Source: CBDCNH01 sp965219015 (GTDB lineage Bacteria; Pseudomonadota; Alphaproteobacteria; Rhodobacterales; Rhodobacteraceae). From it: a stretch of DNA of 64,000 bases. Within the stretch, counting starts at the first letter, position 1; each line of letters begins with the position of its first letter. The translations under genes were made by a program, and so were the position numbers. Shown here one piece after another: positions 9,025-16,745 of the stretch. The DNA lies in the NCBI GenBank assembly GCA_965219015.1, contig CBDCNH010000011.1:558001-622000 (forward strand). Reading direction: 5' to 3'. Below the pieces are notes generated by a model, which did no database searches, had not been told where the DNA came from, and saw nothing but the letters and a program-made list of their open reading frames with translations.

Positions 9025-10145
9025 TCCGCGCCGCGCTCATCGCCGTACTGCTGGCCACGCCGGCCGGTGCGGGAGATACGGGTGCCGCGGCGCGAGCAGC
9101 GGCGGATGGTCTGCGGCAGGCGATTGCCGACCTCGACCGGGCCCGGGGAGCGCGCGACCGCATTGCGGCCCTGTCGGGCACGATCCGCGTCTACGAGAAC
9201 GGCCTCGGCACGCTGCGCGCGGCGCTCCGCGATGCGGCGGCGCGCGAGGCGACCGTCCGCGCCGGGCTCGATGCCGGACGAAGCGAGACGGCGGCGCTCC
9301 TCGGCGCGGTCCTCGCGATGGCGCGTGAGCCCGAGCCGCGCGTGATCCTGAGCCCCGACGGGCCGCTCGCGACGGTGCGCGCGGAACTGCTCGCGGCGCA
9401 CCTTGCAGAAGACATGGCGCAGAAGACGGCGGGGCTGCGCGGCCAGCTCGCAGAGATCGCCGCGTTGCAAGCGGTTCAGACCTCGGCGCTGACGACGCTC
9501 GGCGACGGGCTCGCGAGCGTCCAGTCGGCGCGGGCTGCCTTGGGGACGGCGCTCGCCGAGCGCCGCGGGCTGCCGCATCGCTTCGCCGAGAGCGACGAGG
9601 AGCTGGCGGTCCTGGCCCGAGGCGTCGCAACGCTTGACGGCTTCGCGGACCTCCTCGACGACGCGCACCTGCCGCCGACCGACGCGCCCGACTTCGCGAG
9701 CCTGAAGGGCACGCTGCCGCTTCCCGTCGCAGGCCGCGTGGCGCGCGGCTACCGCGTCCCCGACGGCAGCGGCACCGCGCGGCCCGGCGTCTCCATCGCC
9801 TGCCTGCCGCAAGCGGTCGTCACGGCACCCGTCACCGCGACGGTGCGCTACCGCGGCCCGCTCCTCGACTACGGAAATGTGATGATCCTCGAGCCCGCCG
9901 CAGACTATCTGATCGTTCTGGGAGGCCTCGGCACGGTCTACGGCGAGCCGGGCGACATCATCGCGGAAGGGGCGCCCCTTGCCCTGATGCCGGGCGTCGA
10001 CGCCGCACCTCGCGCCATCGTGGCCGGCACCGGCCAGTCCGGCCTCGCCGGGCTCACCGAAACGCTCTACATGGAACTCAGACGAGACAAGGAACCCGTG
10101 GACCCCGCCCGATGGTTCGCAGCAACAAGGACAGACATGCCATGA
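9021..10145 (+). CDS. EnvC-like murein hydrolase activator with degenerate M23 domain
   Basis: A 374-residue exported protein. It has a signal peptide (MIRAALIAVLLATPAGAGD), then a long alanine/arginine-rich helical region (about 25-220) that reads as coiled coil, then a LytM/M23-like domain (about 240-360). In that domain the zinc-binding histidines of active LytM enzymes are absent: the usual HG...VYAHL stretch reads YGNVMILEP...YLIVLGGL. This resembles EnvC, which activates amidases without being a hydrolase. It overlaps both gpmI and ctpA by 4 bp. Confidence 0.85.
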   Translation: MIRAALIAVLLATPAGAGDTGAAARAAADGLRQAIADLDRARGARDRIAALSGTIRVYENGLGTLRAALRDAAAREATVRAGLDAGRSETAALLGAVLAMAREPEPRVILSPDGPLATVRAELLAAHLAEDMAQKTAGLRGQLAEIAALQAVQTSALTTLGDGLASVQSARAALGTALAERRGLPHRFAESDEELAVLARGVATLDGFADLLDDAHLPPTDAPDFASLKGTLPLPVAGRVARGYRVPDGSGTARPGVSIACLPQAVVTAPVTATVRYRGPLLDYGNVMILEPAADYLIVLGGLGTVYGEPGDIIAEGAPLALMPGVDAAPRAIVAGTGQSGLAGLTETLYMELRRDKEPVDPARWFAATRTDMP

Positions 10146-11494
10146 GGAAATTCGTCGTCGCCGCGCTGGGCGGAACGCTGGCCGGTGTGGTGCTCACGAC
10201 CCAGATCGCGGGGCCGCTCGTGGCCCAGGAGACCAAGCCCAAGGCCTCGATCTACCAGCAGCTCGATCTTTTCGGCGACATCTTCGAGCGTATCCGCGCG
10301 CAGTACGTCGAGGAGGTCGACCCGCAGAAGCTGATCGACGCCGCGATCAACGGGATGCTCACCTCGCTCGACCCGCATTCGAGCTACCTGCCGCCGAAGG
10401 ACTACACCGACATGCGCGAGCAGACGCGCGGCGAGTTCGGCGGGCTCGGCATCGAGGTCACGCAGGAGAACGGCTTCGTCAAGGTGGTCTCGCCGATCGA
10501 CGGCACGCCCGCGGCGAAGGCCGGGATCGAGGCGGGCGACTTCATCACCGAGGTCAACGGCGAGGCGGTGCAGGGCCTGACGCTCGACCAGGCGGTCGAG
10601 ATGATGCGCGGCCCGATCGGGTCGGAAATCCTCATCACCGTCGTCCGCGAGGGCAAGGACGAGCCCTTCGACGTGTCGATCATCCGCGACACGATCAAGA
10701 TCACCGCCGTGAAGGGCCGCGCCGAGGGCCAGAGCGTCGTGCTGCGCGTGACCACGTTCAACGACCAGACCTATCCCAACCTCGACGACAGCCTGAAGAA
10801 GGCCGCCGACGAGCTTGGCGGGATCGACAAGATCAACGGCGTGGTGCTCGACCTCAGGAACAACCCCGGCGGGCTTCTGACGCAGGCGATCAAGGTCTCG
10901 GACGCGTTCCTCGACTCAGGCGAGATCGTCTCGACGCGCGGCCGCAACCCCGAGGACGGCGACCGCTACAACGCGACGCCCGGCGACCTCATCGACGGCA
11001 AGCCGATGGTGGTGCTCATCAACGGCGGCTCGGCCTCGGCTTCGGAGATCGTCGCGGGTGCGCTGCAGGACCATCGCCGTGCGGTCGTCATCGGCACCAA
11101 GAGCTTCGGCAAGGGCTCGGTGCAGACCGTCATGCCGCTGAAGAACGAGGGCGCGATGCGGCTCACGACGGCGCGCTACTACACGCCGTCGGGGCGCTCG
11201 ATCCAGGCGCTCGGGGTGTCGCCGGACATCGTCGTCAACCAGCCGCCCGTCAAGGCCGAGACGCCCGAGGCCGATGCCACGCCGGTGCCGAAGGGCCGCT
11301 TCGAGTCCGATCTGCGCGGCATCCTGTCGAACGACAGCATGTCCGCGGACGAAAAGAAGGTGCTCGAGGAGGAGCGCGCCAAGGCCGAGGAAAGCGCCAA
11401 GCTGCGCGACGAGGACTACCAGCTCGCCTATGCGATCGACATCCTCAAGGGGCTGACCGTGCTCGCCGAGGAGAACCAGCCGGTCACGAAGTGA
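10142..11494 (+). CDS. ctpA: C-terminal processing protease, S41 family
   Basis: A periplasmic tail-processing serine protease of 450 residues. It has an N-terminal signal/anchor (RKFVVAALGGTLAGVVLTTQIAG), the conserved YVEEVD...INGMLTSLDPHSSYL segment, and a PDZ domain beginning near FGGLGIEVTQENGFVKV. The catalytic Ser lies in NGGSASASEIVAGALQD and the Lys in GTKSFGKGSVQ. The C-terminal tail is charged and helical. The start at 10142 overlaps the EnvC-like gene, the usual alphaproteobacterial arrangement. Confidence 0.95.
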   Translation: MRKFVVAALGGTLAGVVLTTQIAGPLVAQETKPKASIYQQLDLFGDIFERIRAQYVEEVDPQKLIDAAINGMLTSLDPHSSYLPPKDYTDMREQTRGEFGGLGIEVTQENGFVKVVSPIDGTPAAKAGIEAGDFITEVNGEAVQGLTLDQAVEMMRGPIGSEILITVVREGKDEPFDVSIIRDTIKITAVKGRAEGQSVVLRVTTFNDQTYPNLDDSLKKAADELGGIDKINGVVLDLRNNPGGLLTQAIKVSDAFLDSGEIVSTRGRNPEDGDRYNATPGDLIDGKPMVVLINGGSASASEIVAGALQDHRRAVVIGTKSFGKGSVQTVMPLKNEGAMRLTTARYYTPSGRSIQALGVSPDIVVNQPPVKAETPEADATPVPKGRFESDLRGILSNDSMSADEKKVLEEERAKAEESAKLRDEDYQLAYAIDILKGLTVLAEENQPVTK

Positions 11495-11522
11495 CCGGAC
11501 GACGGCTCGATCTCGGCGCGGC

Positions 11523-12017
11523 GTGCATCGCGTGACGCCCGCCGAGATCGCAGCCCTGCCCTACCGGCCCTGCGTGGGCATCGTGCTCGCGCGCGAGGGC
11601 CGCGTGTTCGCGGGCCAGCGGATCGACCGCGACGTGGAGGCCTGGCAGATGCCGCAGGGCGGGATCGACCCCGGCGAGAGCCCGCGCGACGCGGCATTGC
11701 GCGAGCTCGCCGAGGAGACCGGCATCCCCGCCGCCGCCGTCGAGATCGTCGCCGAGCGGCCGGGCGTGCTGACCTACGACCTCCCCGCCGACCTCGTGCC
11801 GCGCATCTGGCACGGCCGCTACCGGGGCCAGGCGCAGCACTGGTTCCTGATGCGCTACCTTGGTCGGGACGAGGACATCGACATCGCCCTGCCCCACGCC
11901 GAGTTTTCCGCCTGGTCCTGGCGCGAGCCCGACGCCCTCGTGGCGGGCATCGTCCCCTTCAAGCGCGCGGTCTACGCCGTGGTGATCGACGGGTTCCGCG
12001 GGGAACTGGCCCGCTAG
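11523..12017 (+). CDS. rppH: RNA 5'-pyrophosphohydrolase
   Basis: A Nudix enzyme that trims the 5' triphosphate of mRNAs to trigger decay. The protein has 164 residues. The Nudix box spans residues 46-67, from GGIDPGES to RELAEETG. The family blocks YRPCVGIVL, AWQMPQGG and GQAQHWFLMRY are present. The GTG at 11523 is used as the start; a second GTG at 11532 is possible. It lies 28 bp after ctpA. Confidence 0.93.
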   Translation: MHRVTPAEIAALPYRPCVGIVLAREGRVFAGQRIDRDVEAWQMPQGGIDPGESPRDAALRELAEETGIPAAAVEIVAERPGVLTYDLPADLVPRIWHGRYRGQAQHWFLMRYLGRDEDIDIALPHAEFSAWSWREPDALVAGIVPFKRAVYAVVIDGFRGELAR

Positions 12018-12033
12018 GACGGACTCCACACCA

Positions 12034-12048
12034 GAACAAAACGGGAAT
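12034..12048 (+). promoter_or_regulatory. LexA (SOS) box, one mismatch
   Basis: GAAC-N7-GAAT lies 11 bp upstream of the dnaE2 start. The alphaproteobacterial LexA site is the direct repeat GTTC-N7-GTTC (reverse complement GAAC-N7-GAAC), so this differs at one base. Its position in the short gap between rppH and the error-prone polymerase fits SOS control of dnaE2. Confidence 0.7.
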
Positions 12049-12059
12049 ACGCTGTCTTC

Positions 12060-14870
12060 ATGCGATTCACCGAGCTCTCCGCCACGTCGAACTTCACCTT
12101 CCTGACCGGCGCCTCGCATCCCGAGGAGTACATGCGGCGGGCGGCGGAGCTGGGGCTGCCGGGGCTTGCCGTCGCCGACGAGAACTCGGTCGCAGGCATC
12201 GTGCGGGCGCATCTCGAAGCGCGCGAGATCGCCCGCGATCCCGCCCGCGTGCCGGGGCTGCGCTGCCTGCCCCGGCTCATCCCGGCGGCACGGATCGTGC
12301 TTGCCTCGGGCCTCGGCGTGACCGTCCTGCCGCGCGACCGGGCGGCCTGGGGGCGGCTCTGCCGGCTCCTGTCGGTGGGCCGGCTCCGCGCGCCGAAGGG
12401 GGCCTGCGAGCTCCATCTCGACGACCTCCTCCAATGGGGCGCGGGCCTCGAGATGCTCCTCCATCCGGGCGGCAGCGGCGCCGGGGCCGCGGGGCTGGCC
12501 GAGGCCTTTCCGGGCCAGGTCGCGCTCCTGATGGCGCCGCGCTACGACGGGCAGGACGGCGCGCGGTTCGAGGCGCTCGCCGCCGCCGCGGCCCGGCTCG
12601 GCGTGCCGACGGTGGCATCGGCGCTGCCGCTCATGCACCACGGCGCACGCCGCCGCCTCGCCGACGTGCTGACCGCGATCCGCACCGGCACCCGCGTCGA
12701 TGCGCTGGGCCGGCAGGCGCTCGCCAACGCCGAGGTGCGGCTCCGGTCGGCGGGCGAGATGCGGCGGCTCTTCCGCGGCCACCTCGGCGCGGTCAAGGAG
12801 AGCGCGGCCATCGCCGACCGGCTCGCGTTCTCGCTCGACGAGCTGCGCTACGAGTATCCCTCCGAGCTCGTCGGCGGCGAGACGGCGCCCGGCCGCTTGG
12901 CGCGCCTCGCCGCCGAGGGCCTCGCCTGGCGCTATCCCGCGGGGGTGCCGGCCCGCGTGCGCGCGATGGCCGACCACGAGCTCGCGCTCATCGCCCGGCT
13001 CGCCTACGAGCCCTACTTCCTCACCGTCCACGACGTCGTGGCCTTCGCGCGGAGCCGCGGCATCCTCTGCCAGGGCCGCGGCTCGGCGGCAAACTCGGTC
13101 GTGTGCTACGCGCTCGGCGTCACCTCCGTCAGCCCCGAGATCGGCACGATGGTGTTCGAGCGCTTCGTCTCGGAGGCGCGCGACGAGCCGCCCGACATCG
13201 ACATCGACTTCGAGCACGAGCGCCGCGAGGAGGTGATCCAGCACATCTACACCCGCTACGGCCGCCACCGCGCGGGGCTTTGCGCCACGGTGATCCACTA
13301 CCGCGGCAAACGCGCGGTGCGCGAGGTCGGCGCCGCGATGGGGCTCGCCGACGACACGCTCGGCGCGATGTCGAGCCAGATCTGGGGCTTCGGCTCGGCG
13401 CGCGGCATCGAGGGCGAGCGGCTGCGGGAGATCGGCCTCGACGCCGCGGACCCGCGCCTCCGGCAGACGATGGAGCTCATCCACGAGATCCAGGGCTTCC
13501 CGCGGCACCTGTCGCAACACGTCGGCGGCTTCGTCATCACCGAAGGCCGGCTCGACGAGTTGGCCCCCGTCGAGAACGCCACGATGGAGGACCGCACCGT
13601 CATCCCCTGGGACAAGGACGACATCGACGCGCTCGGCATCCTCAAGGTGGACATCCTGGCGCTCGGGATGCTGTCGGCGGTCAGGAAGGCCTTCGACCTC
13701 ATCGCCGAGCACCACCGCACCGACTACAGCCTCGCGACGCTGCCGCCCGAGGATCCCGCGACCTACGACATGCTCTGCCGCGCCGACAGCTTGGGCGTGT
13801 TCCAGGTCGAGAGCCGGGCGCAGATGAACTTCCTGCCCCGGATGCGGCCGCGCTGCTTTTATGACCTCGTGATCCAGGTCGCGATCATCCGGCCGGGCCC
13901 GATCCAGGGCGACATGGTGCATCCCTACCTCCGGCGCCGCAACGGCGAGGAGACGGTGAGCTTCCCGTCCGACGAGCTCGGCCGCGTGCTCGGCAAGACG
14001 CTCGGCGTGCCGCTCTTCCAGGAGCAGGCGATGCAGATCGCGATCATCGGCGCGGGGTTCTCGCCCGACGAGGCCGACCGGCTCCGCCGCGCGCTCGCGA
14101 CGTTCAAGAAGCTCGGCAACATCACCGAGTTCCGCGACCGCTTCATGGCCGGGATGCGCGCCAACGGGCACGACGAGGACTTCTCGACGCGCTGCTTCGC
14201 GCAGATCGAGGGCTTCGGCAGCTATGGCTTCCCCGAGAGCCACGCCGCTTCGTTCGCGCTCCTCGTCTACGCCTCGGCCTGGATCAAGCGCCACCACCCC
14301 GGCATCTTCGCCTGCGCGCTCCTCAACGCGCAGCCGATGGGGTTCTACGCCCCCGCGCAGATCGTCCGCGACGCCCGCGAGCACGGCGTCGAGGTGCGCC
14401 CCATCGCGATCAACGCGAGCTACTGGGACAACGTGATGGAGCCCGACGGCCACGGCGGGCTGGCGCTCCGGCTCGGGTTCCGCCAGATCCGCGGCATGGC
14501 GGAGGACGAGGGCCGCTGGATCACCGCCGCACGCGGCAACGGCTACCGCGCCGTAGAGGACGTCTGGCGGCGCGCGGGCATCCCGCCGAAGCTCCTGACC
14601 GTGCTCGCCGAAGCCGATGCATTTGCCGACATCGGCCTCGACCGGCGGCAGTCGCTCTGGGCGGCGAAGGCGGTGGGCGGGGCGGCGCCGCTGCCGCTCT
14701 TCTCGGGCGACATCGACGGCGAGGGCATCGTCGAGCCCGCGGTCGCGTTGCGCGAGATGACGCTCGGCGAGAACGTGGTCGAGGACTACGTGGCGATGCG
14801 GCTCACGCTGCGCGCCCACCCGGTCGCGCTGATCCGCCACCGCCTGACCCCGGGTGCGGTGGCCGGCTGA
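12060..14870 (+). CDS. dnaE2: Error-prone DNA polymerase DnaE2 lacking the C-terminal OB region
   Basis: The SOS-induced C-family polymerase subunit of the ImuA-ImuB-DnaE2 mutagenesis system. The degenerate PHP domain (ELSATSNFTFLTGASHPEE) is typical of DnaE2 rather than DnaE1. The polymerase active-site aspartates lie in PPDIDIDFEHERREE near residue 378, and VIIRPGPIQGDM and YGFPESHAASFALLVY are intact. The protein has 936 residues, while the family is usually about 1050-1100. It stops after LTLRAHPVALIRHRL, just where the OB-fold region normally begins. No imuA or imuB is in the window. Confidence 0.93.
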   Translation: MRFTELSATSNFTFLTGASHPEEYMRRAAELGLPGLAVADENSVAGIVRAHLEAREIARDPARVPGLRCLPRLIPAARIVLASGLGVTVLPRDRAAWGRLCRLLSVGRLRAPKGACELHLDDLLQWGAGLEMLLHPGGSGAGAAGLAEAFPGQVALLMAPRYDGQDGARFEALAAAAARLGVPTVASALPLMHHGARRRLADVLTAIRTGTRVDALGRQALANAEVRLRSAGEMRRLFRGHLGAVKESAAIADRLAFSLDELRYEYPSELVGGETAPGRLARLAAEGLAWRYPAGVPARVRAMADHELALIARLAYEPYFLTVHDVVAFARSRGILCQGRGSAANSVVCYALGVTSVSPEIGTMVFERFVSEARDEPPDIDIDFEHERREEVIQHIYTRYGRHRAGLCATVIHYRGKRAVREVGAAMGLADDTLGAMSSQIWGFGSARGIEGERLREIGLDAADPRLRQTMELIHEIQGFPRHLSQHVGGFVITEGRLDELAPVENATMEDRTVIPWDKDDIDALGILKVDILALGMLSAVRKAFDLIAEHHRTDYSLATLPPEDPATYDMLCRADSLGVFQVESRAQMNFLPRMRPRCFYDLVIQVAIIRPGPIQGDMVHPYLRRRNGEETVSFPSDELGRVLGKTLGVPLFQEQAMQIAIIGAGFSPDEADRLRRALATFKKLGNITEFRDRFMAGMRANGHDEDFSTRCFAQIEGFGSYGFPESHAASFALLVYASAWIKRHHPGIFACALLNAQPMGFYAPAQIVRDAREHGVEVRPIAINASYWDNVMEPDGHGGLALRLGFRQIRGMAEDEGRWITAARGNGYRAVEDVWRRAGIPPKLLTVLAEADAFADIGLDRRQSLWAAKAVGGAAPLPLFSGDIDGEGIVEPAVALREMTLGENVVEDYVAMRLTLRAHPVALIRHRLTPGAVAG

Positions 14871-14883
14871 CCGAACACGCTTG

Positions 14884-15399
14884 TCAGCAGGCCTCGAACG
14901 CCCACGCGGGCGTGGCGCCGACGGGCTCGGCAGCAAGCGTCGCGAGGAAAGCCGTGACGCGGAGAGCCCCGGCCTCCGCCGTGTCGCCCATGACCGCCCT
15001 CATGCCAGCCAGCGCCGAGGAATGTGCCAGCAGCGCCGAGCCTTGCATCCGCGCGGCAATGGCCCTCGCGGCAGGTTCGCCGACCGGACCGTCGCAGCAG
15101 ATGCCGGCACAGAAGCCGATGAAGGCGGACATCTCGTCCTCGCCCGATCCGCCATCCCGCTCGGCGATGCCGATGTCGCACCGCTCGCTCGAGGGATCGC
15201 GGTCGAAGGGAAAGCACGCGGCCTCGAAGTCGCCGAGCACGGGGGCCGCGCCTTCGATCTCTTCCGCGGCGAGCACGCCCTCGAGAAAGCCGCGCCAGTA
15301 GCTAGGATCCGGCGCGTTCCCGCCCGATCGGACCCCGCCCGATCCGACCCCGCCCGATCCGAACCCGACCGACGCCGCCACGTCCATCGACCACTTCAT
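14884..15399 (-). CDS. Protein with Gly/Ser-repeat N-terminus, function unknown
   Basis: A 171-residue protein beginning MKWSMDVAASVGFG. The start is set by a GGGGGAG ribosome site. Residues 12-27 are a glycine/serine-rich stretch made by a 15-bp tandem DNA repeat. The remainder is acidic and cysteine-containing, with FIGFCAGICCDGP and AFEAC at the end. It is transcribed toward dnaE2 and ends 13 bp past that gene's stop. No family is recognised. Confidence 0.65.
   Translation of the reverse strand: MKWSMDVAASVGFGSGGVGSGGVRSGGNAPDPSYWRGFLEGVLAAEEIEGAAPVLGDFEAACFPFDRDPSSERCDIGIAERDGGSGEDEMSAFIGFCAGICCDGPVGEPAARAIAARMQGSALLAHSSALAGMRAVMGDTAEAGALRVTAFLATLAAEPVGATPAWAFEAC
15321..15365. repeat. 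Three tandem 15-bp repeats, in frame
   Basis: Three near-identical copies of the unit CGCCCGATCCGACCC (15321, 15336, 15351). They lie inside the minus-strand gene at 14884-15399 and encode a Gly-Ser-Gly-Gly-Val type linker. The 15-bp unit preserves the frame, so copy number could vary without breaking the gene. Confidence 0.85.
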
Positions 15400-15488
15400 G
15401 CGCCCGCTCCCCCAAACCCGCTCGCAGACTGTGTGTCCGAAAGGCTTAAGGGAGCGTAAAGCAAGACGCGTCCTCGAAGACCCGCATG

Positions 15489-15519
15489 AAAAAAGGGCGC
15501 GGCCGAAGCCACGCCCTTT
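15489..15519 (-). terminator. Rho-independent terminator of the 15539-16525 gene
   Basis: On the minus strand AAAGGGCG...GGC pairs with GCCGCGCCCTTT with one mismatch around a short TTCG loop, and a run of six T follows. It lies 20 bp after the stop of the upstream membrane-protein gene. Confidence 0.85.
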
Positions 15520-15538
15520 CGGTGTCAGGCGACCGCGG

Positions 15539-16525
15539 TCAGCGGCGCGGCGGCGGCGCGAAGCCGCGGAGCACGCGCCCGTCCTCGCGGTGGTGCCCGC
15601 CGATGCCGGCGCCGACATAGGCCGCGGCGGCAGCGACAAGAAGCGAGGCCGCGATCACGAAGCCCGAGATCACACCTGCCCTCCGCGCCGTATCGGCCGC
15701 ATCGCGCGCCGTCTGCTCGGCTTCGGCCGCGGTATCGGCGACCTGCTGCCTCGCATCCTGCACGCCCTGGACCGCTTGGTCGATGCGCTGGTTCACTTCC
15801 TCCTGCGACAGGTTCGAGTTCTGCGCGACGAGGCCTGTCAGATACTGCCGGTCCCCGTCGCTGATGTCGCCGGTCTTGACCACGTTGTAGAGGATGGTCT
15901 GGACCTCCTGCCGCTGCTGGTCGCTGATCTGCGGCGTGCCGTTGCCTCCGGCCCCGCGGAAGAGCCGATCGGTGATGTACGTCGTCGGATCGTTTTGCAG
16001 CTGTTCGGGCAGGAGATTGCTGACGCCCTGCGCCGCACCACCGGCAACGCTCGCGGCGCCGGACACGACCGCGGAGCCCGCCTGTGCTGCCGTGCTCACG
16101 GCACTCCCCGCGAGTTTCGCGGTCGTGCTGACCGCGGAGGACAACAGGATCGCCGCGATGATCGTCCCGATACCCCAGACCGTCAGACCGTGGACGCCGT
16201 CGCGCGCATGGACCTCTGCCTCGGTCGCGCTTTCCACGCGCCGCCGGAACCGGCCGGCGATGTAGCCGCCCGCAAGATAGCTCACGACCAGCGTCACGAG
16301 CGCCCACGCACCGACGATGACGGTGCCCCACTGGCCCGAGCCCTCGCCGGGCTGCGCGGAGAGTGCGCTCAGCCCGAGTGCCGCGCCGAACGTCGCGAAC
16401 ACGAATGCGATGGCCGATGCAACGACCGCGCCTGCCAGGATCGCGGCCCAGTCCATGTAGCTGCCCGACACGGTGACAGCGGAAGTGGCTCCGGTCGGCG
16501 TGGCGGATTGATAGCGTTCAGCCAT
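15539..16525 (-). CDS. Multi-pass membrane protein, function unknown
   Basis: A 328-residue protein starting MAERYQSATPTGATSA, with an AGGAGA ribosome site. It has hydrophobic segments near residues 25-50, 70-95 and 120-145. A polar, Gln/Asp-rich region follows (QNDPTTYITDRLFRG..., then a helical A/Q/D-rich stretch around 230-285). A last membrane segment near 290-315 precedes a basic histidine/arginine tail. Similar Ala-rich membrane proteins are common in alphaproteobacteria as stress-related envelope proteins, but I cannot name a family. It follows a 24-residue membrane peptide behind an EcfG-type promoter. Confidence 0.75.
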   Translation of the reverse strand: MAERYQSATPTGATSAVTVSGSYMDWAAILAGAVVASAIAFVFATFGAALGLSALSAQPGEGSGQWGTVIVGAWALVTLVVSYLAGGYIAGRFRRRVESATEAEVHARDGVHGLTVWGIGTIIAAILLSSAVSTTAKLAGSAVSTAAQAGSAVVSGAASVAGGAAQGVSNLLPEQLQNDPTTYITDRLFRGAGGNGTPQISDQQRQEVQTILYNVVKTGDISDGDRQYLTGLVAQNSNLSQEEVNQRIDQAVQGVQDARQQVADTAAEAEQTARDAADTARRAGVISGFVIAASLLVAAAAAYVGAGIGGHHREDGRVLRGFAPPPRR

Positions 16526-16562
16526 AACTAAACTTCTCCTCGATGCGTTGGATAGGTGCGCT

Positions 16563-16637
16563 TCAGCGCAGGCCGAGGAAAGACAGGATCGCAAGGACCA
16601 CGACGACGAGGCCCACGATGTAGATGATGCCGCTCAT
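16563..16637 (-). CDS. 24-residue membrane peptide
   Basis: MSGIIYIVGLVVVVLAILSF, followed by LGLR and a stop: a single hydrophobic helix with almost no polar residues. Tiny proteins of this kind (IYIVGLxVVVLAxLSFxGLR) are familiar in alphaproteobacteria, usually beside stress-related membrane genes, but their role is unknown. It lies 37 bp upstream of the 15539-16525 membrane protein on the same strand. A GGAAC-N17-CGTT promoter lies about 75 bp upstream of its start. Confidence 0.75.
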   Translation of the reverse strand: MSGIIYIVGLVVVVLAILSFLGLR

Positions 16638-16712
16638 TTCAGTCTCCGTTATTGCTGAAGGCCGCGCTCGCACAGCCGTGCTGGCCGGCGGTCCGCTTCC
16701 CTGAGACAAAGC

Positions 16713-16738
16713 AACGCACGCCCGCGTGAACGGGTTCC
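16713..16738 (-). promoter_or_regulatory. EcfG-type general-stress promoter
   Basis: On the minus strand GGAAC (16738-16734), 17 bases, then CGTT (16716-16713). This exactly matches the alphaproteobacterial EcfG/SigT consensus GGAAC-N16/17-CGTT. It sits in the 108-bp gap between the MltB-type gene and the 24-residue membrane peptide and points at the latter. No ecfG, phyR or nepR gene is in the window, so the regulon assignment is inference. Confidence 0.6.
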
Positions 16739-16745
16739 GCGATTG

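Noticed and set aside
11484..14936. A minus-strand frame open for about 1150 codons opposite rppH and dnaE2
   Set aside because: Same codon-bias shadow; the composition is unlike a protein and dnaE2 on the other strand is unambiguous.
15321..15365. Short regular repeats as a CRISPR array
   Set aside because: Units are contiguous with no spacers and lie in frame inside a gene; no cas genes are present.
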